A stretch of DNA of 64,000 nucleotides from Methanoculleus formosensis (lineage in GTDB: Archaea > Halobacteriota > Methanomicrobia > Methanomicrobiales > Methanoculleaceae), in NCBI RefSeq assembly GCF_025384765.1, contig NZ_VHLL01000002.1, forward strand, positions 528,093 through 592,092, in the 5' to 3' direction. Position numbers and translations under genes: made by a program. Shown one piece after another: positions 26,143-35,601 of the stretch. The notes beneath the pieces were generated by a model. That model saw nothing but the letters and a program-made list of their open reading frames with translations. It had not been told where the DNA came from and did not search any database. Numbering within the stretch: the stretch's first letter is position 1; each line of letters starts with the position of its first letter.

Positions 26143-28366
26143 CGCCCTTCTCCTTCCCTTTTTTCCCGCCCCCGCACTCGTTCTCATGCTCGATACACTC
26201 CCTGAGCAGGGGCAGCACGTCTCGCTGGGAAACCAGGTTGAACCTGGCCCTGCTCGGGGCGAGCCCGACCTTGATCGAGTAGGCGTCCGGCGGCACCACC
26301 TCGAAGAGGTCTTCGTCCGTCCGGTCGTCTCCTATGGCGAGGATGAACTCCCAGGCACGCTCCGAAATCCAGTTCAGCGCCGTTCTTCCTTTGTTGACGA
26401 CGTTGTTCTTGATCTCAATGACCTTGTTCCCATCCATGATCCCGAGGTTGAGGTTTGATGTCAGGTGCAGGAGATCGTCTTTGAGGTCTTTCGCCCGTTG
26501 CGCCCCGAGCAGCGGTTCGGTTCTCCGGTAATGCCAGACGAGGGAGTAATCCTTCTCCTCGATGAAGGCGCCGGGCGTGCGGTCCGTGTAGAGTTCGAGG
26601 AGGGGGTAGATCTCCTCTTTCCACTCGTCCAGGAGGGGTTCGGGCATCCGCCACTCCCCGGAGCGCTCTTTTATCCAGACACCGTGCTCGGCGATGATCC
26701 CGATATCCAGGTCCCCGAACCAGTCGTCCAGCGTGGACCGGTCCCTGCCACTGATCACTACCACCTCGTTTCCAGGCGTCCGGGAGAGGGACGTGAGCAC
26801 CTCTCGTGTTGCATCGCCGGGAACCGCCTTCTGAGGATTTGCGGCGAACGGAACCAGGGTGCCGTCGTAGTCGAGGAGGAGGAGCCGGTCGGTCGCGGTG
26901 CTGTAAGCCGCGACCAGTTCGTCGCGGATGGCGGGGGTGACGATCTGTTCGGAGCGTTCGACCCGGACTGCCCGGGCGTCCCCGAGGCGCGTGAGGAAGT
27001 CACCGACCCAGCGCTCGATGTCGTAGCGCATCAACCGCTTCTGCATCGTCCGGTTCCGATCGATCTGCTCCTTCTCCGGCATGGCGAGCGCCGTCTCGAT
27101 CGCCTCGATCATCGCGTCCTGATCGTTCGGGTTGACGATGATCGCTTCGCCGAGCTCCTCAGCTGCTCCGGCCATCTCGGAGAGGATGAGGACACCTTTG
27201 CCGTCGGTTCTCGTGGCGATGCACTCTTTCGCCATCAGGTTCATGCCGTCGCGGAGCGGTGTCACCAGGGCGACGTCGGCGGCGCTGTAGAACGCGACGA
27301 GCGTCTCGAACGGGAGGAAGTTGTAGTAGTAATGGACGGGAACCCAGTCGGTCGTTCCGTACTTTCCATTGATCCTCCCGACAAGTTCGTCGATCCGTTT
27401 CTTGAGCGCCTGGTAACTGTGGACGCCGGTCCGGGAGGGAACAGCGACGAGGACGAGGGAGACCTTCCCCTGGTAATCCGGTTTCTTCTCGAGGAGCGTA
27501 TCGAAGGCCTCAAGCCGGAGCGGGATGCCCTTCGTGTAGTCCAGGCGGTCGAAGGAGAGGATGAGCTTGCGCTTCCCGTACTTATCACGGATCCCGGCTA
27601 TCTCCTTCTGGACAGGGGCGCTCTCTGCAGCGTCGGCAAACCGGTGGTAGTCGATACCCATCGGAAAGAGGTCGGTCCGTACCATCCGCGTGCCGGTCCT
27701 GACCTCCCCGAAAGAGTGTTCATAGCCGAGGACACGGCGGACGCTGGAGAGGAAATGGCGGACGTAGCCGTAGGTATGGAACCCGATGAGATCTGCTCCG
27801 AGCAGGCCGGAGAGGATCTCTCTCCTCCAGGGCAGGTTGCGGAAGACCTCGAACGACGGGAAGGGGATGTGATGGAAGTAGCCGATCTCCGCATCGGGGA
27901 GCCGCTCTCGGAGCATCTGCGGGAGGAGCATCAGGTGATAGTCATGGACCCAGATAGTGTCGCCGGGCCGGGCCACCTCCATCACGGCATCGCAGAACTT
28001 CTCGTTCACCCGCTGGTAGACGGCCCACGTCTTCGGGTCGTACTCCACGAAGAGATTGAAGTAGTGGAGGAGCGGCCAGAGGGTGTTGTTGCAGAACCCG
28101 TCGTAGTAGTGCTTGATGTCGTATGGGGTGAGGAAGACCGGGTGGCACTGCTCTTTTCTGAGAGTCTCGATGATCCGGTTCTTCTCCTCGTCCTGCTGCT
28201 TCTGGACGTTCATGCCGGGCCAGCCGATCCAGAGGCTCTCGCAGGATTTGTAAAACGAGCCGACCCCGGTTGCGAGGCCGCCGACGCTCCGCTGCAGGCG
28301 AAGTTCGCCGTTCTCTCTGGAGATGTTGACCGGAAGCCTGTTTGAGATTATCAGTAGCCGTTTCAT
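26117..28366 (-). CDS. Trehalose-6-phosphate synthase/phosphatase fusion
   Basis: About 749 residues. The N-terminal GT20 domain (about 1-475) joins UDP- or ADP-glucose to glucose-6-phosphate; it shows [30 protein letters not shown] and RDGMNL. The C-terminal HAD phosphatase (about 490-745) has DYDGT (499-503), SGRDRSTLD and GDDRTDED and removes the phosphate, giving trehalose, a compatible solute. I start at ATG 28366 ([10 protein letters not shown]), 21 nt inside the longest frame. Single-gene OtsA-OtsB fusions are known in archaea and eukaryotes. It converges on sepS. Confidence 0.96.
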   Translation of the reverse strand: MKRLLIISNRLPVNISRENGELRLQRSVGGLATGVGSFYKSCESLWIGWPGMNVQKQQDEEKNRIIETLRKEQCHPVFLTPYDIKHYYDGFCNNTLWPLLHYFNLFVEYDPKTWAVYQRVNEKFCDAVMEVARPGDTIWVHDYHLMLLPQMLRERLPDAEIGYFHHIPFPSFEVFRNLPWRREILSGLLGADLIGFHTYGYVRHFLSSVRRVLGYEHSFGEVRTGTRMVRTDLFPMGIDYHRFADAAESAPVQKEIAGIRDKYGKRKLILSFDRLDYTKGIPLRLEAFDTLLEKKPDYQGKVSLVLVAVPSRTGVHSYQALKKRIDELVGRINGKYGTTDWVPVHYYYNFLPFETLVAFYSAADVALVTPLRDGMNLMAKECIATRTDGKGVLILSEMAGAAEELGEAIIVNPNDQDAMIEAIETALAMPEKEQIDRNRTMQKRLMRYDIERWVGDFLTRLGDARAVRVERSEQIVTPAIRDELVAAYSTATDRLLLLDYDGTLVPFAANPQKAVPGDATREVLTSLSRTPGNEVVVISGRDRSTLDDWFGDLDIGIIAEHGVWIKERSGEWRMPEPLLDEWKEEIYPLLELYTDRTPGAFIEEKDYSLVWHYRRTEPLLGAQRAKDLKDDLLHLTSNLNLGIMDGNKVIEIKNNVVNKGRTALNWISERAWEFILAIGDDRTDEDLFEVVPPDAYSIKVGLAPSRARFNLVSQRDVLPLLRECIEHENECGGGKKGKEKGVIESMAPG

Positions 28367-28939
28367 GGTTTGACCTTGTTCGTGCAAGGATGATCAGCAC
28401 CCAAAGAATCTCAATCAAAATTAAGGTTTTGGAGAAATCTCGAAAAATTACGGAGATCAAAGATCAGGGGGCCAACCCTTCTGCCCTGCCTGCCCGGCAC
28501 CGGGAGACTCTTCAGACCCCGCGCATGGGCAGATGGGCAGGTTCTGCCGGGGCATTTGCGGTAGCGGTTGGCGGGGGGGGAAGGTGGATTGGTGTGGAGG
28601 CAGTCAGACCAACCGGACTGCGGTTACCGCATGTCAGAGGCCGGAGGCCTTGTTCAAGGAGAACCATGCACAATGCGAAACGGTTAAGCAAACGAATCAT
28701 TAAGTCATTCTTTATCACCGCAAGGCTGCTCCACCGAGGCTCGCCGGCCCTGCAAGGAGCGCGGGAATCGAGGATCTTCCGGTCAGGTTCACCGTGCGGA
28801 CCTCCCCGCCGATGACGATCCTTAATTGAACAATAGATTCCTGACACACGCGGGCATCATCTCCCCGAGCACGGTCGCCTGCTACCGCAAACGTTATATT
28901 TTTCTAACACAATGTTAGATATACATAACAGGTGCAACG
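28367..28939 (+). other. Long intergenic region, no supported gene
   Basis: Contains the promoter side of the trehalose gene (AT-rich sequence near 28395-28450) and a GC-rich middle with short open frames on both strands that lack ribosome-binding sites, family signatures and sensible codon use. The right end (28891-28940) holds the promoter and palindrome of the next operon. A decayed mobile element or small RNA cannot be excluded. Confidence 0.45.
28891..28919 (+). promoter_or_regulatory. Promoter and palindromic operator of the membrane protein-XRE operon
   Basis: A TATA-like ACGTTATATTTTT is followed immediately by TCTAACA-CAA-TGTTAGA (28903-28919), a perfect 7-bp inverted repeat with a 3-nt spacer, 20 nt before the ATG at 28940. 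Its place over the transcription start fits an operator, most simply for the XRE repressor encoded two genes on. Confidence 0.65.
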
Positions 28940-29326
28940 ATGAAGCGACGATACGCAGTACAGATCGCGGCGGGAGCGGTTCTCGGCGCTGCAGGCATCC
29001 TCCTGCCGTTCCTCACGGACGGGACGGAGGCGATCTCCTCGCTTATGGTGACGATAGGCCTCGTGATCCTCGCGGTGGCCGTGGTTCGGCACTGGAGGTT
29101 CCGGGACGAGCCGGAGAAAGACGAACGGACGCAGAAGATCGGGGCATACGGTATCTCCTACTCCTGGCTCCTCACCATCGTCTTCCTCGCGGTCCTCTTC
29201 TGGGTGGACTACCTCGGCCTCTTCGCCCTCACCGTCGAGAGCGTGATGCTCTCCGCCATCCTGCTGATGGGGCTCTCCGCACGGCTCTTCCAGTGGTATC
29301 TCTTCCGGCAGGGGGACGTGGCGTGA
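28940..29326 (+). CDS. Four-helix membrane protein (DUF2178-like)
   Basis: 128 residues with four predicted membrane helices: about 6-26, 33-49, 73-93 and 98-117. A charged loop [21 protein letters not shown] (about 56-76) between helices 2 and 3 is typical of DUF2178-type proteins, which occur in archaea paired with small XRE regulators. The function is unknown. It is followed 13 nt later by such a regulator, giving a two-gene unit behind a palindromic operator. Confidence 0.8.
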   Translation: MKRRYAVQIAAGAVLGAAGILLPFLTDGTEAISSLMVTIGLVILAVAVVRHWRFRDEPEKDERTQKIGAYGISYSWLLTIVFLAVLFWVDYLGLFALTVESVMLSAILLMGLSARLFQWYLFRQGDVA

Positions 29327-29339
29327 AGGGGGACGGCGG

Positions 29340-29546
29340 GTGAAGACGCGGATCCGGGAACTCCGGGCGAAGACGGGGATCACCCAGGAGGAGCTGGCGC
29401 AGCAGGTCGGGGTCAGGAGGGAGACGATCGTCTTCCTCGAGAAGGGGAAGTACAATCCCTCCCTGAAACTCGCCTACAGGGTGGCCCGAACGCTCGGTTC
29501 CACCATCGAGGAGGTCTTCATCTTCGAGGAGGAGGAACTGGCATGA
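29340..29546 (+). CDS. XRE-family helix-turn-helix regulator
   Basis: 68 residues, a single HTH domain: [41 protein letters not shown], with a C-terminal acidic tail [12 protein letters not shown] start at 29340, preceded by purine-rich sequence. Proteins of this size (YozG-like) act as dimeric repressors. The gene ends the two-gene unit with the DUF2178-like membrane protein and probably autoregulates through the palindrome at 28903-28919; that link is inference. Confidence 0.92.
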   Translation: MKTRIRELRAKTGITQEELAQQVGVRRETIVFLEKGKYNPSLKLAYRVARTLGSTIEEVFIFEEEELA

Positions 29547-29801
29547 ACAGGTCGGAGATCCACAAAAACAGACTCTAAAAAGATATTGGGGGCAATTCTT
29601 AATGTCGGAACCGCGAGTTAAAAACATTTCGCTCCAAATCCCCCGCCGGAAAACCCCCAATTGTTAAATATATCATTAAATGCGCGCCAGATCGAGCATC
29701 CAGATTTTTATTCACATGTGAACATACAATCCAGAAAGACACATATTCTCCGGGCCGGACGCGGCACGAAGGAACGATTCTTTCGATCTCCCGCGGATTC
29801 G
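29547..29801 (+). other. AT-rich intergenic region
   Basis: Low-GC spacer between the XRE gene and the convergent exonuclease gene. No RNA or coding signature is seen; the sequence AAATATATCATTAAAT near 29664-29680 is the most AT-rich part. Confidence 0.5.
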
Positions 29802-30812
29802 TCACGATAGTTTCTGTACTCCGCCGTCCCCCCGGAGGACCGCGAAGAGACGGGCGAGCGAGACGATATCCTGCCGGTTATGCTCCACGACCGGGACAAG
29901 CGGGCCGGGGTTCCTGGTCCTGCGGTAGGTCTCGTAGAACTCCGGCACCATCCGGCTCGGGACGTCATCCTCCCGGGCGAGGCCGAGAACCCCCTCTTCA
30001 AGCGCACCGAGCCGGCAGGAGCCGAGCGAGTTCCTCCAGCGCCCGCGTGCGAAGTGGAGGACATCGAAGTGAGGGAGGGCAAGGTCTGCCCGGATGCCGT
30101 GGCGGGCGAGCCGGTCACGGATGTACGGGACGTCGAACGCCCGGCCGTTGAAGGTGACGAGGGCCGCCCCCTCCGCCTCCAGGTCGGGCAGGACGGCGGC
30201 GAGCGTCGCCGCCTCTTCCCCGACCGACCGCGAGAGGTACTGGCGGACGCTGATCGTCCCGCCGCTCACCCGGCCGAGGCCGATGAGGAAGACCGGTCGT
30301 GAGGAGAGCCCCAGCGTCTCGATATCGAGGAAGACAAACTCTTCGGGCGCGTGGAACCGGCTGGCCTCGAGGAGGAGTGGGTCGCTCCTTTTCCGCCGCC
30401 GCTCGATCTCCGCCGTGATATCGCGGGTATCCCCTCCCGCCACCGAGTCGAGGAGCCGTGCGGCGTCCCGGCGGTAGCGGGGATCCCCCATCAGATCGGT
30501 GATCGTCCGGCATCCCCGCTCCGCGAGGCGGCGGCGGGTCGCCTCCCCGATCCCGCGAACCAGGGTGAGGTCGCCAAGGAGGGCTGCTGCCGCCCGATCG
30601 GGGTCCCGGGCATCGAGAGAGAGGGGACTCCGGAACTCGACGACGTAGCACGTCCCGGAAGGGCAGGCCACCTCGCGGCCGAAGAAGACGTCCTCGAGCG
30701 TACGGTCGCGGTATCCGGCGAGAAGGTCGTCCCGGAGCCTCCGTGCCTCCTCATCCGCGAAGCGGCAGATGAAGGGCGACCGGGCAGACCGCCAGTTCTG
30801 ATCGAATCCCAT
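29802..30812 (-). CDS. RNase H-like 3'-5' exonuclease (YprB-like) with helix-hairpin-helix
   Basis: 336 residues. A helix-hairpin-helix segment at about 90-110 (VRGIGEATRRRLAERGCRT) precedes an exonuclease domain. That domain starts at FVFLDIETLGL, with the DxE pair of DEDD nucleases, continues through LVTFNGRAFDVPYI, and ends in HNRQDIVSLARL with the final Asp. This matches the YprB ribonuclease-like family (DUF2797-unrelated, RNase H superfamily 2). Such enzymes probably process DNA or RNA ends. The gene stands alone, divergent from the transglutaminase-like gene. Confidence 0.85.
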   Translation of the reverse strand: MGFDQNWRSARSPFICRFADEEARRLRDDLLAGYRDRTLEDVFFGREVACPSGTCYVVEFRSPLSLDARDPDRAAAALLGDLTLVRGIGEATRRRLAERGCRTITDLMGDPRYRRDAARLLDSVAGGDTRDITAEIERRRKRSDPLLLEASRFHAPEEFVFLDIETLGLSSRPVFLIGLGRVSGGTISVRQYLSRSVGEEAATLAAVLPDLEAEGAALVTFNGRAFDVPYIRDRLARHGIRADLALPHFDVLHFARGRWRNSLGSCRLGALEEGVLGLAREDDVPSRMVPEFYETYRRTRNPGPLVPVVEHNRQDIVSLARLFAVLRGDGGVQKLS

Positions 30813-30974
30813 ATTCCCGGCCAGAGTTGGACTCTCCCGACCTTCAACCTACCCGCCGCGCAGCGAAAGTGAACGCGCTGCATAAATACTCCCGGGGCGG
30901 ACCACGGAAGGTAAGAAGACCGGAGCGGTCCCGATCGACTCGCCCGGAGACCTATCTGACGATACCTGATAACC

Positions 30975-32093
30975 ATGTGGCGACGAATCCTCCCCGCACT
31001 CGCTCTCGCCGCCGCGATCCTCGCGGCCGGGTGCCCGGACAGCCTCCCGGCGCTTGGAGAGCCCCGGGGAGAAGTGGTCCCGCCGGCGATCGTGCCGGTC
31101 GGGGAAGCGGCCCCGATAGAGGCGTCGGTCCACACCTTCCCCTTCGGGGACGGCGAGGAGACGATCCGGACTGAGCCCGACCCGGGGATCTACGCCGGCG
31201 CAAAGGCGGCCGACCGGCAGCTCTACCTCTACGAAGACCTCGCGAGAGAGGAGTGGATCCCGATCTACTACCTCGCGTTCGTGAACGACTCCTACCAGGA
31301 GCCGTTCTATACCGACCTGCTCGCGGCGCTCCGTGAGATCCGGGACAGGGAAGAACTCGACGACGACCGTTACCTCGAACTGATCGCCGCGTTCGTCCAG
31401 TCGATCCCGTATGAGACCGATGCCTCGACGACAGAACCAAAGTTCCCGATCGTGACCTACGTCGACGCCGCGGGCGACTGCGATGACAAAAGCCTCCTCC
31501 TTGCCGGGCTCCTCGCGCGGGAAGGCTACGGGGTAGCGCTCTTCTACTTCGAGGAGGAGAAGCACATGGCCGTGGGGGCGAAGAGCGCCGGATGCTGCTA
31601 CCGCAACACCTCTTACGCCTACATCGAGACCACGAACAGGAGCTATGTGGGTATCCCACCGGCGGCGCTCGCGGATGGGACGGTTCTCTCCTCCGATCCG
31701 CTCGTAATACCGGTCGGGGACGCGGATCGGTTCTACGGGGCGTGCGGCGAGGTCGAGATGATCGAACGTGCCCTCACCGCATCCCGCAGCCGGGTCGGAG
31801 AACTCGAAGAGGAACTCGCGGCGCTCACCCGTGAACTTGAAGATGGCCGGGAGGCTCTCGCGGCCCTCGACGCGGAGATGGCAGGACTCCTCCAGTCGGG
31901 GAGGACTCGCGAATACAACCGGCTCGTCCCGGAATACAATCGGATGGCCGGCGGCTACAACAGTGCAGTAGATGCCCACAACGCCATGCTCGGTGAGGCA
32001 AAGGCCGCCGTGGACATCCACAACCACCTCGCCGGCAACGCCCACGACCGGCCCGGGTCGTACCTGTTAGCCCGCGAGTATCTCGCGGGGTGA
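30975..32093 (+). CDS. Transglutaminase-like lipoprotein with coiled coil
   Basis: 372 residues. A signal peptide ends at the lipobox LAAGC (Cys about residue 19). The core resembles a transglutaminase/cysteine-peptidase fold: catalytic Cys in AAGDCDDKSLLLAGLL (about 173), a His in EEEKHMAVG (about 197), and a downstream acidic residue. The C-terminal part (about 258-320) is a heptad-rich coiled coil. It is a lipid-anchored surface protein whose activity may be peptide cleavage or crosslinking. A TATA-like CATAAATAC lies about 90 nt upstream. Confidence 0.78.
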   Translation: MWRRILPALALAAAILAAGCPDSLPALGEPRGEVVPPAIVPVGEAAPIEASVHTFPFGDGEETIRTEPDPGIYAGAKAADRQLYLYEDLAREEWIPIYYLAFVNDSYQEPFYTDLLAALREIRDREELDDDRYLELIAAFVQSIPYETDASTTEPKFPIVTYVDAAGDCDDKSLLLAGLLAREGYGVALFYFEEEKHMAVGAKSAGCCYRNTSYAYIETTNRSYVGIPPAALADGTVLSSDPLVIPVGDADRFYGACGEVEMIERALTASRSRVGELEEELAALTRELEDGREALAALDAEMAGLLQSGRTREYNRLVPEYNRMAGGYNSAVDAHNAMLGEAKAAVDIHNHLAGNAHDRPGSYLLAREYLAG

Positions 32094-32482
32094 CCGGAAA
32101 GAGGGCTTACGCGAGGCTCTCTATCCGGAGTGGGGTGCGGTTTGCCGGGCCGCCGGCGGCGGTATACACCTCTTTACGCATCTGGCTGCTCCGAACAACG
32201 GTCGGGTACCGGGCGGCCCGCTCGGCGATGCAGGCAAACGTGGTGAATGTGGAATTCTCCATATATGAAACGGAGCGAGGGTGCTACTTAACCGTAGGCC
32301 GCGTGCGGGGTGAAAGTGAACCGCCGGGGCTCCATAACCCGGCCCCGTTCCGGATGAAATCCCGGCCGTACCGAAAAACCCGCAAAATCTCCGCGTTCGA
32401 GCCTTCCTGCAGCCGAAACAGCAACTGTCCTGTTGGCAAGTGTTAATGTATCCCCTGACAAATACATGAAACGGAGTGCTGT
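32094..32482 (+). other. Intergenic region before sufC
   Basis: Holds two exact copies of the 11-mer ATGAAACGGAG (32265-32275 and 32466-32476), the second covering the sufC ribosome-binding site. A TATA-like CATATATG overlaps the first copy, and GTTAATGTAT (about 32441) may be the sufC core promoter. The 118-codon open frame across the region has no family signature and I do not call it. Confidence 0.45.
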
Positions 32483-33214
32483 ATGCTGGATATCAGTGAT
32501 TTGCACGTGGAAGTGGATGGCATCGAGAAGCTCCACGATATCAACCTCCACATCGGGCAGGGGGAGACCCATATCCTGATGGGGCCGAACGGTTCGGGGA
32601 AGAGCACGCTGCTCAAAGCCGTCATGGGGTTCGGAGGATACAAGATCACGTCCGGGTCGATCGTCTTTAAAGGAAAAGAGATCATCGGGATGCCGATCCA
32701 CGAACGCGCTCATCTCGGGATCGGCATGATGTTCCAGCACCCGCCCACGATATCGGGGCTGAAACTCGGAAAACTCCTCGCCGCCACGTCTCACCTCGGT
32801 AGCGACGCGATCGAGGCGCTCGCGCAGTCGGTCAACATGGAGAAGTTTCTTACCCGGGACACCAACGTGGGGTTCTCCGGCGGTGAGATCAAGCGCAGCG
32901 AAGTCCTGCAGCTGAAGGTCCAGCAGCCCGACTTCCTCATGCTTGACGAGCCGGAGAGCGGCGTCGACCTTGAGAACATGAACCTGATGGGAAAGGAGAT
33001 CGCAGGCCTGCTCGAAAAAGACGTTCATATCGTCAACCGCCGCAAAAGCGGCCTGATCATAACCCACACCGGCTACATCCTCGATTACCTCGAGGCCGAC
33101 CAGGGGCATGTGCTCATCGACGGCCGGATCCGGTGCCACGGGAACCCCCGCGAGATCCTGCGTGCGGTCAAAGATAAAGGATACGGAGAGTGTCTGCGTT
33201 GCCAACAGATGTAG
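32483..33214 (+). CDS. sufC: Fe-S cluster assembly ATPase SufC
   Basis: 243 residues. Walker A GPNGSGKST (about 34-42), a Q-loop QHPP, signature FSGGEIKRSE (usual for SufC), Walker B FLMLDEPESGVD and a late HTGYIL switch region. SufC is the ATPase of the Suf scaffold complex. It overlaps sufB by 25 nt, and no sufS, sufU, sufE or second sufD gene is present, so this is the two-gene SufCB (SMS) form thought to be ancestral in archaea. Confidence 0.96.
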   Translation: MLDISDLHVEVDGIEKLHDINLHIGQGETHILMGPNGSGKSTLLKAVMGFGGYKITSGSIVFKGKEIIGMPIHERAHLGIGMMFQHPPTISGLKLGKLLAATSHLGSDAIEALAQSVNMEKFLTRDTNVGFSGGEIKRSEVLQLKVQQPDFLMLDEPESGVDLENMNLMGKEIAGLLEKDVHIVNRRKSGLIITHTGYILDYLEADQGHVLIDGRIRCHGNPREILRAVKDKGYGECLRCQQM

Positions 33215-34311
33215 GCGATATCGAACAGATATCGGAGAAGGACCGGGAACGCCTCGCCCTGACCGGCCTCGAGGTCGGGATGCAGAACCGGTGCGGGAGC
33301 TTCTTCCAGATCGACCAGGACGTGATCCAGACCACCTGCGGGGCGGAAGGGGTCGAGATGCTCCCCATCAAGGCCGCTCTCGAGAAGTACGACTGGGTCA
33401 AAGACTACTACTGGAACGCCGTCTCGAAGGATAAAGACAAATACACGCAGTACCTGGCGAAGCAGGAGAACCCGCAGGGCCTCGTCGTCATCGCACGCGA
33501 AGGGGTGAAGGTCGAGATGCCCCTTCAGGCCTGCCTATTCCTCCGCGACGAGCCGGTGCAGCACGTTCACAACATCTTCATCGCGCAGGAGGGTTCAGAG
33601 ATCAACATCATCTCCGGCTGCGCGAGTTCCTGGCAGAAGGAGCACGGGGCGCATATCGGGGTGACTGAGATCTACGTCGGCAAAGGCGCGAAGGTCACGT
33701 CCACGATGATCCACAACTGGAACCCCGGAATCAGCGTCTTCCCGCGGAGCGCCACCGTCGTCGAAGAGGATGGAACCTTCCTCTCGAACTACGTCTGCAT
33801 GCAGCCGGTCAGGCAGATCAACATGTACCCGACCGCCCGCCTGATCGGGAAGAACGCCGTCGCCCGGTTCTCGAGCATCGTCGTCGCGACTCCGGGTTCG
33901 ACCCTCGATCTCGGCTCCCGCACCATCCTCGCCGCCGAGAACACGAGCACCGAACTCGTCACCCGTGCCATCACCACCGGCGGCACCATCATCTCCCGCG
34001 GCCACATCCTCGGCGAGAAGGACAACACCCGGGGCCATATCGAGTGCAAGGGCCTGATATTGAAAGACGGCATCATCCACGCCATCCCCGAGATCGAAGG
34101 AACCCTGACCGGCACCGAACTCTCCCACGAGGCCGCCGTCGGAAAGATCGCCCGCAACGAGATCGAGTACCTCATGGCCCGGGGTCTCTCCGAAGAGGAG
34201 GCCACCGCAACCATTATACGTGGGTTTTTGGATGTAAAGATCAGCGGTCTGCCTGCGGTCCTGCAGACACAGATCGACGCCGCGATCGACAAAGCGGAAT
34301 CTGGATTCTGA
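33190..34311 (+). CDS. sufB: Fe-S cluster assembly scaffold SufB/SufD
   Basis: 373 residues, shorter than bacterial SufB (about 480-495), as usual for archaeal SufCB systems. The beta-helix core is evident in the repeats from about 120 to 300 (GAKVTSTMIHNWNPGISVFPRSATVVEEDG, then GTIISRGHILGEKDNTRGHIECKGLIL) and the C-terminal helical part follows (ELSHEAAVGKI). With SufC it forms the scaffold where 4Fe-4S clusters are built. Start GTG at 33190, translationally coupled to sufC by overlap. Confidence 0.95.
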   Translation: MSALPTDVGDIEQISEKDRERLALTGLEVGMQNRCGSFFQIDQDVIQTTCGAEGVEMLPIKAALEKYDWVKDYYWNAVSKDKDKYTQYLAKQENPQGLVVIAREGVKVEMPLQACLFLRDEPVQHVHNIFIAQEGSEINIISGCASSWQKEHGAHIGVTEIYVGKGAKVTSTMIHNWNPGISVFPRSATVVEEDGTFLSNYVCMQPVRQINMYPTARLIGKNAVARFSSIVVATPGSTLDLGSRTILAAENTSTELVTRAITTGGTIISRGHILGEKDNTRGHIECKGLILKDGIIHAIPEIEGTLTGTELSHEAAVGKIARNEIEYLMARGLSEEEATATIIRGFLDVKISGLPAVLQTQIDAAIDKAESGF

Positions 34312-34327
34312 TCCGGGAGACGGGAGG

Positions 34328-34993
34328 ATGGAGGCCGATCCCTACAGACGGGAACGCGAGGAGATGGTGGAGTTCCAGATCCGGGCGAGAGGGGTCAGGG
34401 ACGAGCGGGTGCTCGCCGCGATGGAGAAGATCCCCCGTCACCTCTTCGTACCGGAGAACTGGGAGCGTGCCGCCTACGAAGATCGCCCGCTCCCCATAGG
34501 CGAGGGGCAGACCATCTCCCAGCCCTACATCGTCGCCGTCATGACTGAACAACTGGAGATCCGCTCCCACGAACGCGTCCTCGAGATCGGAACCGGCAGC
34601 GGCTACCAGGCAGCACTCCTCGCGGAACTCGCCGGAGAGGTCGTCTCTGTCGAACGCCTCCCGGAGATCGCCGACCGGGCGCGGGAGAACTTCGCCCGGG
34701 CGGGGGTCACCGGTGTCCGGGTCGTCGTCGGTGACGGCACGCAGGGCTATCCGCCGGAGGCGCCCTACGACGCTATCATCGTCACCGCGGCATCCCCCAC
34801 AGTCCCGGAGCCCCTGATCGAGCAGCTCGCGGAAGGCGGACGGCTGATCGCCCCCGTCGGCCCGCGAGAGTGCCAGGACCTCGTCAAACTCGTCAAACGC
34901 GAAGGCAGGGTGGAGACGATCCCGCTCGGCGGCGTCTGCTTCGTGCCGCTGATCGGGCAGTTCGGGTGGCGGGGAGAGGTGTCCCCACGATGA
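34328..34993 (+). CDS. pcm: Protein-L-isoaspartate O-methyltransferase
   Basis: 221 residues. The family blocks are all present: PRHLFVPENWERAAYEDRPLPIGEGQTISQPYIVA, SAM motif EIGTGSGYQAALLAEL (about 86-101), and the C-terminal PVGP followed by GGVCFVPLIGQFGW. It methylates isoaspartyl residues so that aged proteins can be repaired. It lies 16 nt after sufB and overlaps the next gene (ATGA). Confidence 0.96.
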   Translation: MEADPYRREREEMVEFQIRARGVRDERVLAAMEKIPRHLFVPENWERAAYEDRPLPIGEGQTISQPYIVAVMTEQLEIRSHERVLEIGTGSGYQAALLAELAGEVVSVERLPEIADRARENFARAGVTGVRVVVGDGTQGYPPEAPYDAIIVTAASPTVPEPLIEQLAEGGRLIAPVGPRECQDLVKLVKREGRVETIPLGGVCFVPLIGQFGWRGEVSPR

Positions 34994-35601
34994 TCTACGA
35001 CATCACCCGGGACCTCTCCGAGGACTGCGTCCTCTACCCGGGCGACGTCCGGCCCCGGTTCCACGAGATCGACAACGGGCAGTACCGCGTGACCGAGATG
35101 ACCATCGGGAGCCATTCCGGAACGCACATCGACGCCCCGTCGCACTACATCGAAGGGGGGCCAACGGTCGACGAGATCCCGCTCGCGGTGCTGGTAGGGC
35201 CCGCGCGGGTGCTCGACTGCACCGACGCGGAGGAGGTGATCGAGCCCGGCCATCTCGCCGGCCGTCTCGACGGCGCGAGGACGGTCCTCGTAAAGACCCG
35301 GTTCTCCGGGCAGCGGGAGTTCGACCCCGGGTACCCGGCGCTCTCGCTCGAAGCGGCGGGGATGATCGCCGATGCCGGGATCGCCTGCCTCGGGATCGAT
35401 ACCCCGTCGGTAGAGTCGTTTCACGGCGACGGGGCCGTCCACCGCCGGCTGCTCGGGAGCGGAACGGTCATCCTCGAGCTGCTCGACCTCTCGGCCGTGC
35501 CGGAAGGAGATTATTCTATGACAGCGCTCCCCCTGCGACTCAAAGGCACCGACGGGTCGCCCGTGCGGGTAATATTATTGGATACGGAGGAAGAACCATG
35601 A
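34990..35601 (+). CDS. Cyclase-family (kynurenine formamidase-like) hydrolase
   Basis: 203 residues. The metal motif SHSGTHIDAPSHY (HxGTHxDxPxH, about residues 42-54) is complete, and a C-terminal GIDTPSVESFHG block supplies the second His/Glu-like ligands. Family members are metal-dependent amidohydrolases, including kynurenine formamidases and creatinase-unrelated cyclases. No kynurenine pathway genes are seen, so the substrate is open. It overlaps pcm and the following hypothetical gene in a tight operon. Confidence 0.9.
   Translation: MIYDITRDLSEDCVLYPGDVRPRFHEIDNGQYRVTEMTIGSHSGTHIDAPSHYIEGGPTVDEIPLAVLVGPARVLDCTDAEEVIEPGHLAGRLDGARTVLVKTRFSGQREFDPGYPALSLEAAGMIADAGIACLGIDTPSVESFHGDGAVHRRLLGSGTVILELLDLSAVPEGDYSMTALPLRLKGTDGSPVRVILLDTEEEP

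Noticed and set aside
26465..28345. 626-codon open frame on the plus strand over the trehalose gene
   Set aside because: It is the antisense shadow of the clearly functional synthase/phosphatase and reads as low-complexity Glu/Arg/Val sequence typical of high-GC shadows.
28342..28815. Long open frames in the 573-nt spacer
   Set aside because: Codon use unlike the genome; no start signals; no domain.
32090..32446. 118-codon frame before sufC
   Set aside because: Overlaps the previous stop and runs through the putative promoter; no protein family.
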